A stretch of 64,000 nucleotides of DNA from Actinoplanes oblitus (GCF_030252345.1 NZ_CP126980.1:186001-250000); one strand, 5' to 3'; shown: positions 31,192-40,023, counted from the first letter of the stretch. The notes: a model not told the origin generated them from the sequence alone. Program-made: numbers and translations.

Positions 31192-31227
31192 CGGAACCCC
31201 GGCTCGCCGAGGCGAACCGGGGTTCCG
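31192..31227 (-). terminator. Rho-independent terminator of the DEAD-box helicase gene
   Basis: Arms CGGAACCCCGG (31192-31202) and CCGGGGTTCCG (31217-31227) form a perfect 11-bp stem. On the minus strand a TTTT run follows within two bases. It lies 17 bp after the helicase stop. Confidence 0.85.
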
Positions 31228-31244
31228 TTGTGTCTCAGCCGACG

Positions 31245-33068
31245 TCAGTGGCTACGAGCCGGCCGGTTGGTGGTGAAGCGACCCGGGGCCTCGCGGCGGT
31301 CGGTCCGCTGCCCGTCCCGGCGCTGCACCGCGGGACGGTCCCCGGTGCGGGCCGGCCGGTCGCCGAAGGTCCGCTCGGCGCGCGGCCGGTCGCCGAACCG
31401 GCGGTCCCCGCCACGCTCGCCGAAGCCGCCACGATCGCCGGAGCGCTCGCCGAAGGTGCCGCGCTCGCCGGACCGCTCGGTGGTGGCGTTCCGGTCGCCG
31501 TAGCCGCGCTCGGAGCGCTCGCCGGCCGGCCGGTCACCGCGGTAGCCACCACGCTCCGGCCGGTCGCCGAACCGCTCGTTGCGGTCGCGGTCACCGTACG
31601 GCCGCTGCGGGCGGTCGCCGTAGGACCGCTGCGGGCGGTCACCGTAGCGCGGACGGTCGCCGCGGTCGCCGCCGAAGCGACGCCCGCCACCGGACCGCTC
31701 CCGGCGCGGCTCCGGCTCCTCCACCACCGGGACGCCGCTGGGCTCCTGCGCGCCGGTGATCTCGGCCAGTTTCTCGTCACCCAGCCGGACCCGGATCTCG
31801 GCCGGGGCGACGCCCGCCTTGGCCATCATCGCCTGGGTGGACCGGCGCTGCTTGGGCAGCACCAGGGTGACCACCGCGCCGGACTCGCCGGCCCGCGCCG
31901 TGCGGCCGGCCCGGTGCAGGTAGTCCTTCGGGTCCTTCGGCGGGTCCACGTGCACGACCAGGGAGACCCCGTCGACGTGGATACCGCGGGCGGCCACGTC
32001 CGTGGCGACCAGGACGTTCGTCCGGCCTTCCTTGAACTCGGCCAGCGTGCGGGTACGCACCCGCTGGGTCTTGCCGCCGTGCAGCGCGCCGGCCCGGACG
32101 CCGACCGCGGCGAGCTGCTCGACCAGCCGGTCCACGCCCATCTGGGTGCGGGCGAAGACGATGGTCTTGCCGGACCGGTTCGCGATCCACGAGGTGATCG
32201 GGAACTTGTCGGACGGCGGGATCAGCAGCAGGTGGTGATCCATCGTGGACACGCTGGCCTCGGCCGGCGCGGTGGAGTGCGTCACCGGGTCGTGCATGAA
32301 GCGCTTGACCAGGGTGTCGACGTCACCGTCCAGAGTGGCCGAGAAGAGCAGCCGCTGCGCGTTCTCCGGCGTCTTGGCCAGCAGGTCGGTGACCTCGGGC
32401 AGGAAGCCCATGTCGGCCATCTGGTCGGCCTCGTCCAGCACGGTGATCTCGACGTCGTCGAGCTTGCAGGCGCCCCGCTCGATCAGGTCGGCGAGCCGGC
32501 CCGGCGTGGCGACGATCACCTCGACGCCGCGGCGCAGCGCGTCCATCTGCCGGTCGTACGGAACCCCGCCGACGGCGGTTTTCAGGAAGACGCCGACGGC
32601 GCGGCCGACCGGCATCAGCGAGTCGGCGACCTGCATGGCCAGCTCGCGGGTCGGGACCAGGATCAGCGCCTTGGGGTGGTGCGGGCGCGCCTTGCCGCCC
32701 TGGGCGGTGCGGGCGAGCACCGGCAGGCCGAAGGCGAGCGTCTTGCCGGAGCCGGTCTGACCGCGGCCCAGCACGTCACGGCCGGCCAGCGCGTCCGGCA
32801 CGGTGGCGGCCTGGATCTCGAACGGGGTGGTGATGCCCTCACGGGTGAGGACGCGCACGATCTCGGCCGGCAGGCCCAGGTCGGCGAAGCTGCGGACCGG
32901 CTCGGCGGCGGCGACCTCGGTCGCGGCGGTCTCGGCCGCAACCGTCTCGGTCACGACGGTCTCGGTGGCGACGGCCTCGGCGACGACCTCGGTGGCGGCG
33001 GGGGTCTCGTCAGTGTTGTTGCTGTCGAAAACGGACGGGAACGTGCTGGGGTCAGCGAAAGTGGTCAA
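31245..33068 (-). CDS. DEAD-box ATP-dependent RNA helicase with Arg/Gly/Asp-rich tail
   Basis: 607 residues from the TTG at 33068, which has AGAGAGG five nt upstream; an ATG at 33092 is the alternative. After an Ala/Glu/Thr/Val-rich N-terminus (about residues 10-55) the helicase motifs appear in order: Q motif (FADLGLP to FEIQAATVP), GQTGSGKT, PTRELA, TPGR, DEAD, SAT, then the C-terminal HRAGRTARAG. The last 130 residues are repeats of GDRPxR, RYGDRP and RSGDRGG, an RNA-binding tail like that of CsdA/RhlE-type cold-shock helicases. The 354-bp leader suggests post-transcriptional control, and a T-run terminator follows the gene. Confidence 0.94.
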   Translation of the reverse strand: MTTFADPSTFPSVFDSNNTDETPAATEVVAEAVATETVVTETVAAETAATEVAAAEPVRSFADLGLPAEIVRVLTREGITTPFEIQAATVPDALAGRDVLGRGQTGSGKTLAFGLPVLARTAQGGKARPHHPKALILVPTRELAMQVADSLMPVGRAVGVFLKTAVGGVPYDRQMDALRRGVEVIVATPGRLADLIERGACKLDDVEITVLDEADQMADMGFLPEVTDLLAKTPENAQRLLFSATLDGDVDTLVKRFMHDPVTHSTAPAEASVSTMDHHLLLIPPSDKFPITSWIANRSGKTIVFARTQMGVDRLVEQLAAVGVRAGALHGGKTQRVRTRTLAEFKEGRTNVLVATDVAARGIHVDGVSLVVHVDPPKDPKDYLHRAGRTARAGESGAVVTLVLPKQRRSTQAMMAKAGVAPAEIRVRLGDEKLAEITGAQEPSGVPVVEEPEPRRERSGGGRRFGGDRGDRPRYGDRPQRSYGDRPQRPYGDRDRNERFGDRPERGGYRGDRPAGERSERGYGDRNATTERSGERGTFGERSGDRGGFGERGGDRRFGDRPRAERTFGDRPARTGDRPAVQRRDGQRTDRREAPGRFTTNRPARSH

Positions 33069-33422
33069 GAGAACCTCTCTACGGGGGCGCATGCTCGCGA
33101 ATGGCCCGCCGCGGTGGTGTGGAACCGCCCGCTGAAATGCCCGCAAGAACGCCCGTGGCGTGCACCGGGTGGGCACGCCGCGTCAATAACTGCCATAAGT
33201 GTACGGGTGAACGCTCGCGCTCCCGACCGCATTCCGGCCGGGTAGTGGGGAGGCTCACCTCGGAGCACAACCTCGCCAGCTTAGGGCAGGTGTCCCCGGG
33301 CGGCAAATACCCGGGGATCGCCGGTTCGACGCCGTGCTCGGTTCCGGTCAAGCCGGCCCGGGCCGGCCCGGCTGAGATCTGCTCGGATCGGTCCGCGTCG
33401 GCTCAGGTCAGCCCGGTTCAGC
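33069..33422 (-). other. 354-bp intergenic leader of the DEAD-box gene, no coding gene seen
   Basis: The gap separates the helicase start from the stop of the Pro-rich gene upstream. It contains small stems, for example CCCGGG-cggcaaata-CCCGGG near 33296-33316, and an alternating GGCCCGGGCCGGCCCGG tract near 33354-33371. The tract may act as a terminator for the Pro-rich gene. Long leaders are common in cold-shock helicase genes. I recognise no known riboswitch in it. Confidence 0.4.
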
Positions 33423-35519
33423 TCAGTTCGCGATGCCCTTGAGCATGTCGCTGAAGCTGTCGCCGACGGTGAACAGGAAGACCAGGCTCACCGTGACCAG
33501 CAGGCCCAGCACGACCAGCATGGCGAGAACCACCTTGAAGTTCCCGCGGCGCTGCTCGACCGGCGCGTCGTACCAGCCCTGGGCCAGGATGTGCCCGGTG
33601 AGCGAGCCGGAGTTCTCCGCCGGGTCACTCACCGGCATGGTCATGTCGATCGACGGGTAGCCGCCGGTGCTGTACAGCGTGCCGGGCGCCAACTGCCCCG
33701 GCTGGCCACCCTGCCCGCGCTGCCCGGGTACCGCGCCGGGCGGCATCGCCACCACGTTCACCGGCATCGTCGCGTCGATGTTCGACGTGGCGAGGTTCAC
33801 CGGCATGGTGGCGTCGATGTTCGACGTGGCGAGGTTCACCGGCATGGTCATGTCGCTACCGCCGGGCGTGGCGAGGCTGACCGGCATGGTCATGTCGCTG
33901 TCGTTCGACGCCGGGACGACGGGCATCGTGAGATCGGCGTTGTTCGCGGCGGCGGTGGTGATCGGCATGGTCATGTCGCTGTTTCCCGAGGCCGGTGGGA
34001 AACCGGGGGTGCCGTGGGACATGGGCGGAAGAACTCCCGTCGGGCCGCCGCCCTCCGGCGGCATCGTGTACGAAGGCAGGCCGTTCCCGATCACCGGGGG
34101 CGGCGGGAACACCGGACCCGGGCCGGGTGGCACGGGAACCGGGCTCGGCCCGGGCGGACCGGGCACCGGGCTGGGACCCGGGCCGGGTGGGACCGGGGAC
34201 GGTCCGGGGCCGGGCGGCACCGGGCTCGGGCCGGGCGTCGGTGGCACCGGCGAAGGTCCGGGGCCCGGGGGGATCGGGCTCGGCGGGTAGGGGTCCGGCG
34301 CGGGGCCGGGCGGCGTGGGTGCCGGCCCCGGCTGGGGCGACGGCGTGGGGAACGGCCCGGGCTGCGGACCGGGGATCGGTCCGGGCGGCGGCGGCTTGAT
34401 CGGCTCCGGCTTGACGGGGTCGGGGACGGTCGGCTCGGGCTTGACCGGTTTCGGCTCGGCGGGTTTGGGCGGGACCGGGACCGGCCGGGGCTCGGCGGGC
34501 TTGGGCTCGTCCGGCTTGGGCTCGTCCGGTTTCGGCTCGGCGGGCCGGGGCTCGTCCGGCTGCGGCTTGTCCGGTTCGGGTTCGGCCGGGGCCGGGTCCG
34601 ATGGCTCGGGCTCGGCCGGGGTCGGGTCGGCGGGCTCGATCGGCTCCGGGTCGGCGGGCTTCGGGGTCGGCTCGCTGGGCTCCGGCTGGGCGTCGGCTTT
34701 CACCGTGCCGGTGGCTGGTGGCGCGGAGACCGGCTTGGCTGTGCCGGTGGCTGGTGGCGCGGAGACAGGCTTGGCTGTGCCGTTGGTGGCCGGTTTCGCC
34801 GTGCCGATGGCGGGCGGTGCGGAAGCGGCCTTGGCTGTGCCGTTGGCGGCCGGTTTCGCAGAGTCGGCTGCGGGTGGGGCGGAGACCGGGGCGGAACCGA
34901 AGGCTTTCGCGCTGGCCACCACGGCCGAGCCCGCCGGTGGCGGGCTCGAGGCGGGAGCTTTCGGTTCAACGGTTTTCGACCGGCCGGCTTCCGGCACGGC
35001 GGCGGACCCTTTCGCCGGCACGGTGGCGGAGCCGCTCGCCGGTGCGGCGGGCGCTGGTGCGGCGGAGCCCGATGCTGCGGGGACCGGCGCGGAGCCGCTC
35101 GCTGAAGCGGTGGACACCGGTGCCGCAGACACCGGAGCGGAGGCGACGACCGGGCGGGCGGGAACCGCGGCGGTGCCGCTCACCGGCGCTGCGGAGACCG
35201 GTGCTGCGGAGACCGGTGCTGCGGAGACGGGCGCTGCGGAGACGGGCGCTGCGGAAACCGGGGTGGAGGCGACCACCGGGCGGCTGGGCACCGCGGCGGA
35301 GCCGGAGGCGGGCACTGCGGAGACCGATGCCTGGGCGGAGCCGGAAGCGGGGCTGGCGGAGACCGGGGCGGACGCGGCCACTTTCGGACTCGCGGTGGCC
35401 CACAGGGCGCCGGGCCCCGGCGGCGGGGGAGGTGCGAAACCCTCGGCATCGTCGGCGGGCGGCCGGGTGGGCGGCGGTGCGGAGCTCGCGCCGTCCCTGG
35501 TCGCCTGCTGCTCGTCCAT
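33423..35519 (-). CDS. Pro/Ala-rich membrane protein with repeated D-x-T-M-P-V motifs
   Basis: 698 residues from the ATG at 35519, with GGGAGG upstream. Nearly all of it is low complexity. It begins with Ala/Pro/Val/Ser repeats (SAAPVSAAPVSAAPVS), continues with a Lys/Pro/Glu/Asp block (KPDEPKPDEPKPAEPRP) and then PGPGPSPVPP repeats. A region with seven D-x-T-M-P-V/I motifs follows. One membrane segment near the C-terminus (NFKVVLAMLVVLGLLVTVSLVFLFTVG) leaves a 12-residue tail. There is no signal peptide, so most of the chain should be cytosolic (tail-anchored). I do not know the family. The evenly spaced threonines could be kinase targets, which is an inference. Confidence 0.75.
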   Translation of the reverse strand: MDEQQATRDGASSAPPPTRPPADDAEGFAPPPPPGPGALWATASPKVAASAPVSASPASGSAQASVSAVPASGSAAVPSRPVVASTPVSAAPVSAAPVSAAPVSAAPVSAAPVSGTAAVPARPVVASAPVSAAPVSTASASGSAPVPAASGSAAPAPAAPASGSATVPAKGSAAVPEAGRSKTVEPKAPASSPPPAGSAVVASAKAFGSAPVSAPPAADSAKPAANGTAKAASAPPAIGTAKPATNGTAKPVSAPPATGTAKPVSAPPATGTVKADAQPEPSEPTPKPADPEPIEPADPTPAEPEPSDPAPAEPEPDKPQPDEPRPAEPKPDEPKPDEPKPAEPRPVPVPPKPAEPKPVKPEPTVPDPVKPEPIKPPPPGPIPGPQPGPFPTPSPQPGPAPTPPGPAPDPYPPSPIPPGPGPSPVPPTPGPSPVPPGPGPSPVPPGPGPSPVPGPPGPSPVPVPPGPGPVFPPPPVIGNGLPSYTMPPEGGGPTGVLPPMSHGTPGFPPASGNSDMTMPITTAAANNADLTMPVVPASNDSDMTMPVSLATPGGSDMTMPVNLATSNIDATMPVNLATSNIDATMPVNVVAMPPGAVPGQRGQGGQPGQLAPGTLYSTGGYPSIDMTMPVSDPAENSGSLTGHILAQGWYDAPVEQRRGNFKVVLAMLVVLGLLVTVSLVFLFTVGDSFSDMLKGIAN

Positions 35520-35810
35520 GGGTCCTCCCGACCGCGGCTGCCGACGGCTTTTGGACGTCGGTCGCTGACCTTAACCGTGCCACATCAGTCGGTGTGAACG
35601 CACCCGGCATCGACCCGACCAACCCTACGACGAAGGGGCCAGACAGCCGATGACCGGTTCGGATGGTTTTCCGGCTGCCTTATTACTTGATATCCGGACT
35701 TAGCGCCGGTTCCGAAACCGGACCGCAGGCCCGCACCGAGACCGTCATCGCTCCCACCGGAGCAACCGATGCGCGCCATGAATCGGCGTCCTCCCTGCCG
35801 TCCCACGCGC

Positions 35811-35899
35811 GGGCCGGGGGTCCTGTCTGCCGCCCCAAGCGGGCCGGGGTCCTGCCTGCCGCCCCAAGCGGGCCGGGGTCCTGCCTGCCGGCCCCACGG
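35811..35899. repeat. Three tandem 29/30-bp repeats in an intergenic region
   Basis: Units begin GGGCCGGGGTCCTGCCTGCC at 35811, 35841 and 35870; the first has one extra G and the third ends differently. They lie in the 483-bp gap between the Pro-rich gene start (35519) and the NlpC/P60 gene end (36003). I see no credible gene in that gap. It also holds the terminator at 35941-35965 and presumably the promoter of the Pro-rich gene. Confidence 0.8.
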
Positions 35900-35940
35900 A
35901 ACCGGGCACTGCCGACCATCCCCCGCCGGCGCGTGCTCCG

Positions 35941-35965
35941 CCGGCTGGCCCCGAAGGCCAGCCGG
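35941..35965 (-). terminator. Perfect hairpin downstream of the NlpC/P60 gene
   Basis: CCGGCTGGCC and GGCCAGCCGG form a perfect 10-bp stem around the 5-nt loop CCGAA, 37 bp past the stop of the minus-strand NlpC/P60 gene. No T-run follows, as is often the case in actinobacterial terminators. Confidence 0.7.
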
Positions 35966-36002
35966 CCCCTCGATGGACGGCCTTTCCCGATCGACGATCC
36001 GA

Positions 36003-37664
36003 TTACTTGTCGGGCGAACTGGAGGCCGAGGCAGCCGCCGTCGTCGCCTCCGCGGACTTCGTGGCGTTCTCCGTCGCGTTCGCCGAGGAGGTGGCGGTCG
36101 CGGTGGCGCCGGTGCTGGTCGCGCCGGTCGGCTCGGCATTGCCGCCGCCGGTCGGACTCGAGCCACCGGTCGGAGTCGTCCCGCCGGTCGAGCCGGAGCT
36201 GGAACTCGACGAGCCACCGCCACTCGGCGTGGACCCGCCCGGCTTCGGCGTCGAGGAGCTCGGGCTCGGAGTCGGGGACGGGGTGCCCGACTTGGTCGGT
36301 TTCGGCGACTTGCTGCCTGTCGGTTTCGTGCTCGGCGACGTGCCCGGCTTGCTGGTCCGGGTCGCCGACGGTGACGGCGACGGCGTCCCGGTGGAGGTCC
36401 CGCCGGTGGCCGGCTCCTCCGGGTCGGGCGAGCCGAGGGGTACGTCGTCCGCGCCGCCCTCGACCGCGCCGAACACCCGGGTGGCCTGGAACAGGCGGCT
36501 CCAGCGCACCGGGACGAGGCGCACGTTCAGCCCGGTCCGCGGCGCCTCGACCATCATGCCGTCGCCGGCGTACATGGCGACGTGGTGAATGCCGGTCCAG
36601 CTGTTGCTGTAGCTGAAGAACAGCAGGTCACCGGGGAGCAGCGAGTAGCGGTCGACGACCTTGTTGCGGGTCTGCCAGTACTGGTCGCGGGAGACGCGCA
36701 TCAGCGGGAAGCCCACGCTGGGCTGGCGGTACGCCGCGTACATCAGGCCGGAGCAGTCGTACCGATCCGGGCCCTCCTCGGACCAGACATACGGGTCGCC
36801 GCGCTGGGCCAGCGCGAACTGCAGGGCCTTGACCGCCCGCGGGTCGGCACCCCGGCCGTTGTTCGAACCGGCGAGGTACTCCGAGCCGAGCGCCTGGTCG
36901 GTCACGCTGGCGGCGGCCTCCGCGGCGTTCAGCTCGTCGCGGTGCGCGTTCTCCAGCGCGGTGAGCGCCGTCTGCTTCTGGGTGAGCTGCGCGTTCAGCT
37001 TGGTGTACTGCGCGACCAGGTTGTCGTGCTTGGTCGCGGTGGTGGTCTGCTCGTCGAGCGCGACCTGGGCGGCCACCTGCGCGGCCTCCAGGCGGCGGGC
37101 CGCGGTGTCGTCGCTCGGCGCCTCGCCGCGCTGCAGGCGGGCGAGCTGGTCGAGGCCGATCAGCCCGGAGTCGAGCGCGCCCGGCGGAACCGCAGCGGCC
37201 TGCTGCATGGCCTCGCCGGCGGCGGCTGTCGCGTTGGTCTGCGCGTCCCGCAGGTTGGCCTGCGCGTCGGTGACCCGCTGCAGGGCGGTGGTCACCTGGG
37301 ACTGCGCGAGGTCGCGGTCGGTTTTCAGCTTGAGCAACTCGTCGCCGAGCTGGTCGACCTCGAAGCGACCCTTCTCGATTTTCTGCAGGGCCGGGTTGGT
37401 GGCCGAGCCGGGGATGGTGCTGGGCGTGGCGGTCGGGCTGACCGGGGTGCCGGGCAGCACCAGCGCGCCGACGGTGGTGGGTCGCGAGCCGGTGTCCGGG
37501 ATGCCGGCGGCGAGCACCGGGTCGTCGCCGGGCGCGGCCATGGCCGGGATCGGCTGGAACAGCGCAGCGAGCGCTGCGGCTACCGCCGCCGAATAGGTCA
37601 CGGGGCGGAGTCGCGCATGCACGGAGCGAGTGGGACGCCGTCCGTACCGCAATGCCTTCGACAT
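36003..37664 (-). CDS. Secreted NlpC/P60 family peptidoglycan hydrolase
   Basis: 553 residues from the ATG at 37664, with GGGGAGC upstream. A signal peptide ends near AMA-AP (about residue 44). Residues 90-260 are helical, with heptad-like Gln/Ala/Leu/Asp patterning typical of the coiled-coil regulatory part of RipA-like hydrolases. The NlpC/P60 domain (about 280-400) has the catalytic Cys304 in RYDCSGLMYAAY and the His in GIHHVAMYAGDG. The last 150 residues are a Thr/Ser/Pro/Gly-rich tail (KPTGSKSPKPTKSG), probably wall-spanning. It should cleave stem peptides during growth or division. A perfect hairpin follows the gene. Confidence 0.92.
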   Translation of the reverse strand: MSKALRYGRRPTRSVHARLRPVTYSAAVAAALAALFQPIPAMAAPGDDPVLAAGIPDTGSRPTTVGALVLPGTPVSPTATPSTIPGSATNPALQKIEKGRFEVDQLGDELLKLKTDRDLAQSQVTTALQRVTDAQANLRDAQTNATAAAGEAMQQAAAVPPGALDSGLIGLDQLARLQRGEAPSDDTAARRLEAAQVAAQVALDEQTTTATKHDNLVAQYTKLNAQLTQKQTALTALENAHRDELNAAEAAASVTDQALGSEYLAGSNNGRGADPRAVKALQFALAQRGDPYVWSEEGPDRYDCSGLMYAAYRQPSVGFPLMRVSRDQYWQTRNKVVDRYSLLPGDLLFFSYSNSWTGIHHVAMYAGDGMMVEAPRTGLNVRLVPVRWSRLFQATRVFGAVEGGADDVPLGSPDPEEPATGGTSTGTPSPSPSATRTSKPGTSPSTKPTGSKSPKPTKSGTPSPTPSPSSSTPKPGGSTPSGGGSSSSSSGSTGGTTPTGGSSPTGGGNAEPTGATSTGATATATSSANATENATKSAEATTAAASASSSPDK

Positions 37665-37954
37665 GAGCTCCCCGTCCGCGGCGGTCGGCTGACCGTCGCT
37701 AGTCGTTCCTAAAGGTTCATACCTCAGGCGGCGCACCGCTGTCGATCGAAAGAAGATGAAAGGACCCTGAGAATCTTTCGACTTATTGTTGATCATGCTT
37801 GTTTGCGCAGGTCGGCGGCACGTCTCAGAAACTTTAAGATCATCAATTTCGGTTACTTCCCAGTACGTGAGACACGTCCTCCCGTTGCCCGGCGGCGTGC
37901 CGGTTGTCAGACCCGGGACGTAGTCTCGACGGCGACGACGGGAGAGGGGCGCAC
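37665..37954. other. AT-richer divergent intergenic region between NlpC/P60 and mqnE
   Basis: These 290 bp separate two divergent starts and are markedly richer in A/T between about 37715 and 37860 (for example CTTATTGTTGATCATGCTTG). The promoters of both genes should lie here. c-di-AMP riboswitches often precede NlpC/P60 genes in actinobacteria, so I looked for one, but I could not recognise its conserved core. Confidence 0.45.
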
Positions 37955-39124
37955 ATGGATGCCGGGCTGAAGCGTGACCTGGAGGCGAAGGTCTACGCCG
38001 GTGAGCGGCTCAGCCGCGCGGACGGTGTCGCGCTTTACGAGAGCGACGACCTGGCCTGGCTCGGCCGGCTGGCGCACCACAAGCGTACCGAGCTGAACGG
38101 CGACCGGGTGATGTTCAACGTCAACCGGCACCTGAACCTGACGAATGTCTGCTCCGCCAGCTGTGCCTACTGCTCCTTCCAGCGCAAGCCGGGGGAGAAG
38201 GACGCGTACACGATGCGCATCGACGAGGCGGTCGCCAAGGCCAAGGAGATGGAGGACGAGCAGCTCACCGAGCTGCACATCGTCAACGGCCTGCACCCCT
38301 CGCTGCCCTGGCGCTATTACCCGAAGGTGCTGCGCGAGCTGAAAGCCGCCCTGCCCAACGTCAAGCTCAAGTGCTTCACCGCCACCGAGGTGCAGTGGTT
38401 CGAGAAGATCAGCGGCCTCTCCGCCAGCGAGATCCTCGACGAGCTGATGGACGCCGGGCTGGAGTCGCTGACCGGTGGTGGCGCCGAGATCTTCGACTGG
38501 GAGGTCCGGCAGCACATCGTCGACCACGCCTGCCACTGGGAGGACTGGTCGCGGATCCACCGGCTGGCCCACCAGAAAGGCATGAAGACGCCGGCCACCA
38601 TGCTCTACGGGCACATCGAGGAGCCCCGGCACCGGGTCGATCACGTCCTGCGGCTGCGTGAGCTGCAGGACGAGACGGGTGGCTTCGCCGTCTTCATCCC
38701 GCTGCGCTACCAGCACGACTTCCACGACTCGGCGGACGGCAAGGTCCGTAACCGGATCCAGGAGCGCACCACGATGGCCGCGCCGGCCGAGTCGCTCAAG
38801 ACGTTCGCCGTCTCCCGGCTGCTCTTCGACAACGTGCCGCACGTGAAGTGCTTCTGGGTCATGCACGGCCTGTCCGTCGCCCAGCTCTCGCTGAACTTCG
38901 GCGCCGACGACCTGGACGGCTCGGTGGTGGAATACAAGATCACCCACGACGCCGACTCGTACGGCACGCCCAGCACCATGCACCGCGACGACCTGCTACA
39001 CCTGATCTGGGATGCCGGATTCCAGCCGGTCGAGCGCAACACGCGGTACGAGGTCGTCCGGGAGTATGACAAGCCGGCCAGCCTCGCCGAGCGGCGCAGC
39101 GAGCCGCAGAAGGTCTGGGCCTAG
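37955..39124 (+). CDS. mqnE: Aminofutalosine synthase MqnE (radical SAM)
   Basis: 389 residues from the ATG at 37955, with GGGAGAGGGG upstream. The radical SAM cluster motif CX3CX2C is Cys66, Cys70 and Cys73 in NLTNVCSASCAYCSFQRKPG. Other family blocks are ELHIVNGLHPSLPWRYYP and ESLTGGGAEIFDWEVR. It couples 3-[(1-carboxyvinyl)oxy]benzoate, the MqnA product, with SAM to give 6-amino-6-deoxyfutalosine, the first nucleoside intermediate of this menaquinone route. Two small membrane-protein genes follow closely and are probably co-transcribed. Confidence 0.96.
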   Translation: MDAGLKRDLEAKVYAGERLSRADGVALYESDDLAWLGRLAHHKRTELNGDRVMFNVNRHLNLTNVCSASCAYCSFQRKPGEKDAYTMRIDEAVAKAKEMEDEQLTELHIVNGLHPSLPWRYYPKVLRELKAALPNVKLKCFTATEVQWFEKISGLSASEILDELMDAGLESLTGGGAEIFDWEVRQHIVDHACHWEDWSRIHRLAHQKGMKTPATMLYGHIEEPRHRVDHVLRLRELQDETGGFAVFIPLRYQHDFHDSADGKVRNRIQERTTMAAPAESLKTFAVSRLLFDNVPHVKCFWVMHGLSVAQLSLNFGADDLDGSVVEYKITHDADSYGTPSTMHRDDLLHLIWDAGFQPVERNTRYEVVREYDKPASLAERRSEPQKVWA

Positions 39125-39133
39125 GGTTTCCGG

Positions 39134-39559
39134 ATGACTCAGCAGCGGAGCTCTCGCGGCCTGCGGCGCGACCCGGGCCCGGTGGAGACGGTCGGCGACC
39201 TGCTTGGCGCGGCGTTCGCCGGCCTGGTCGTCGGCATCGCCGTGGTGCTCGTCCTGGAGGGCGTGCTGGCGCTGACCCGGGTCGCGGACTTCGGCCGGAC
39301 CAACGGCTGGCTGATCCTGATCCTGCCGACCTGGCTCTTCGTCGAGCAGTTCCGGGCCGCCGGCTTCGGCGCCGACCGGGTGCTGGCGGCCGCACTCGGC
39401 ATCGGCTTCGGCGCGGCGGCCGGCATGACCGTCGCCGGCGTGGTCGCGCCGTACACTCCACCCCTGGTGAGCGGCGGCGCCGGCGCCGTGACCGCTACGG
39501 TCGTGTACTGCTTCGTCTGGTTCTACGGCCTCCGCTGGCTCCGCCAGCGGTCCGGCTGA
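39134..39559 (+). CDS. Small integral membrane protein of unknown function
   Basis: 141 residues, starting 9 bp after mqnE. Four hydrophobic segments (LLGAAFAGLVVGIAVVLVL, WLILILPTWLF, ALGIGFGAAAGMTVAGVV and ATVVYCFVWFYGL) follow a basic N-terminus. No family motif is recognised. Its place between mqnE and a DUF4229 gene suggests a link with quinone or membrane energy metabolism, but nothing in the residues shows it. Confidence 0.8.
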   Translation: MTQQRSSRGLRRDPGPVETVGDLLGAAFAGLVVGIAVVLVLEGVLALTRVADFGRTNGWLILILPTWLFVEQFRAAGFGADRVLAAALGIGFGAAAGMTVAGVVAPYTPPLVSGGAGAVTATVVYCFVWFYGLRWLRQRSG

Positions 39560-39571
39560 GGGAGAGAGATC

Positions 39572-39904
39572 ATGAGTCCCGCCGTCAAGTACACGTTGGG
39601 CCGCCTCGGCCTGTTCGTGGTGGTGTTCGCCGCGCTCTTCCCGCTGCCGCTGAACATCCTGGTGAAAGCGATGATCGCGTTCGTCGCCTCGGCCGGCTTC
39701 GCGTTCTTCCTGCTGCGCAAGTGGCGCGACCAGATGGCCGAGCAGCTCGGCTCGGCCGCCCAGCGCCGCGCCGCGGAGAAGGCTCGGCTGCGCTCCGCCC
39801 TGGCCGGTGACGACGTCGCTGCCGCGGCCGGGGACCGGGTCGCTGCCGCCGACGCGCAATCCGACACCGCGCCCGGCGAGAACAAGACCGAAGCCGACAA
39901 GTAA
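39572..39904 (+). CDS. DUF4229-type small membrane protein
   Basis: 110 residues from the ATG at 39572, with GAGGGAGAGAG upstream. Two adjacent hydrophobic helices (LGRLGLFVVVFAALFPLPL, MIAFVASAGFAFFLL) precede RKWRDQMAEQL, the layout of DUF4229. A charged, Ala-rich tail follows. Proteins of this type sit beside menaquinone genes in many actinobacteria, as I recall; the function is unknown. The final codons and the stop lie in the first copy of a 73-bp tandem duplication. Confidence 0.82.
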   Translation: MSPAVKYTLGRLGLFVVVFAALFPLPLNILVKAMIAFVASAGFAFFLLRKWRDQMAEQLGSAAQRRAAEKARLRSALAGDDVAAAAGDRVAAADAQSDTAPGENKTEADK

Positions 39905-40023
39905 GAACCGCGGGCCGGCCCGGAGCACGAGCGAGGGCCGAAAGGGCCGCGAGAGCAAGACCGAAGCCGACAAGTACGAACCGAGGGTCGGCCCGGAGCA
40001 GGGGCGAGGGCCGAAAGGGCCGC
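39878..40023 (+). repeat. 73-bp tandem duplication across the end of the DUF4229 gene
   Basis: Copy 1 (39878-39950) carries the last codons and TAA stop of the DUF4229 gene. Copy 2 (39951-40023) repeats it with few changes, and the stop becomes TAC (GACAAGTAAG versus GACAAGTACG). Each copy ends in AGGGCC-GAAA-GGGCC, a GNRA-capped stem that may serve as terminator, so the duplication also doubles the hairpin. Confidence 0.85.

Noticed and set aside
37665..37900. c-di-AMP (ydaO-type) riboswitch upstream of the NlpC/P60 gene
   Set aside because: The context is right, but I could not find the conserved core in the minus-strand leader; a covariance search would settle it.
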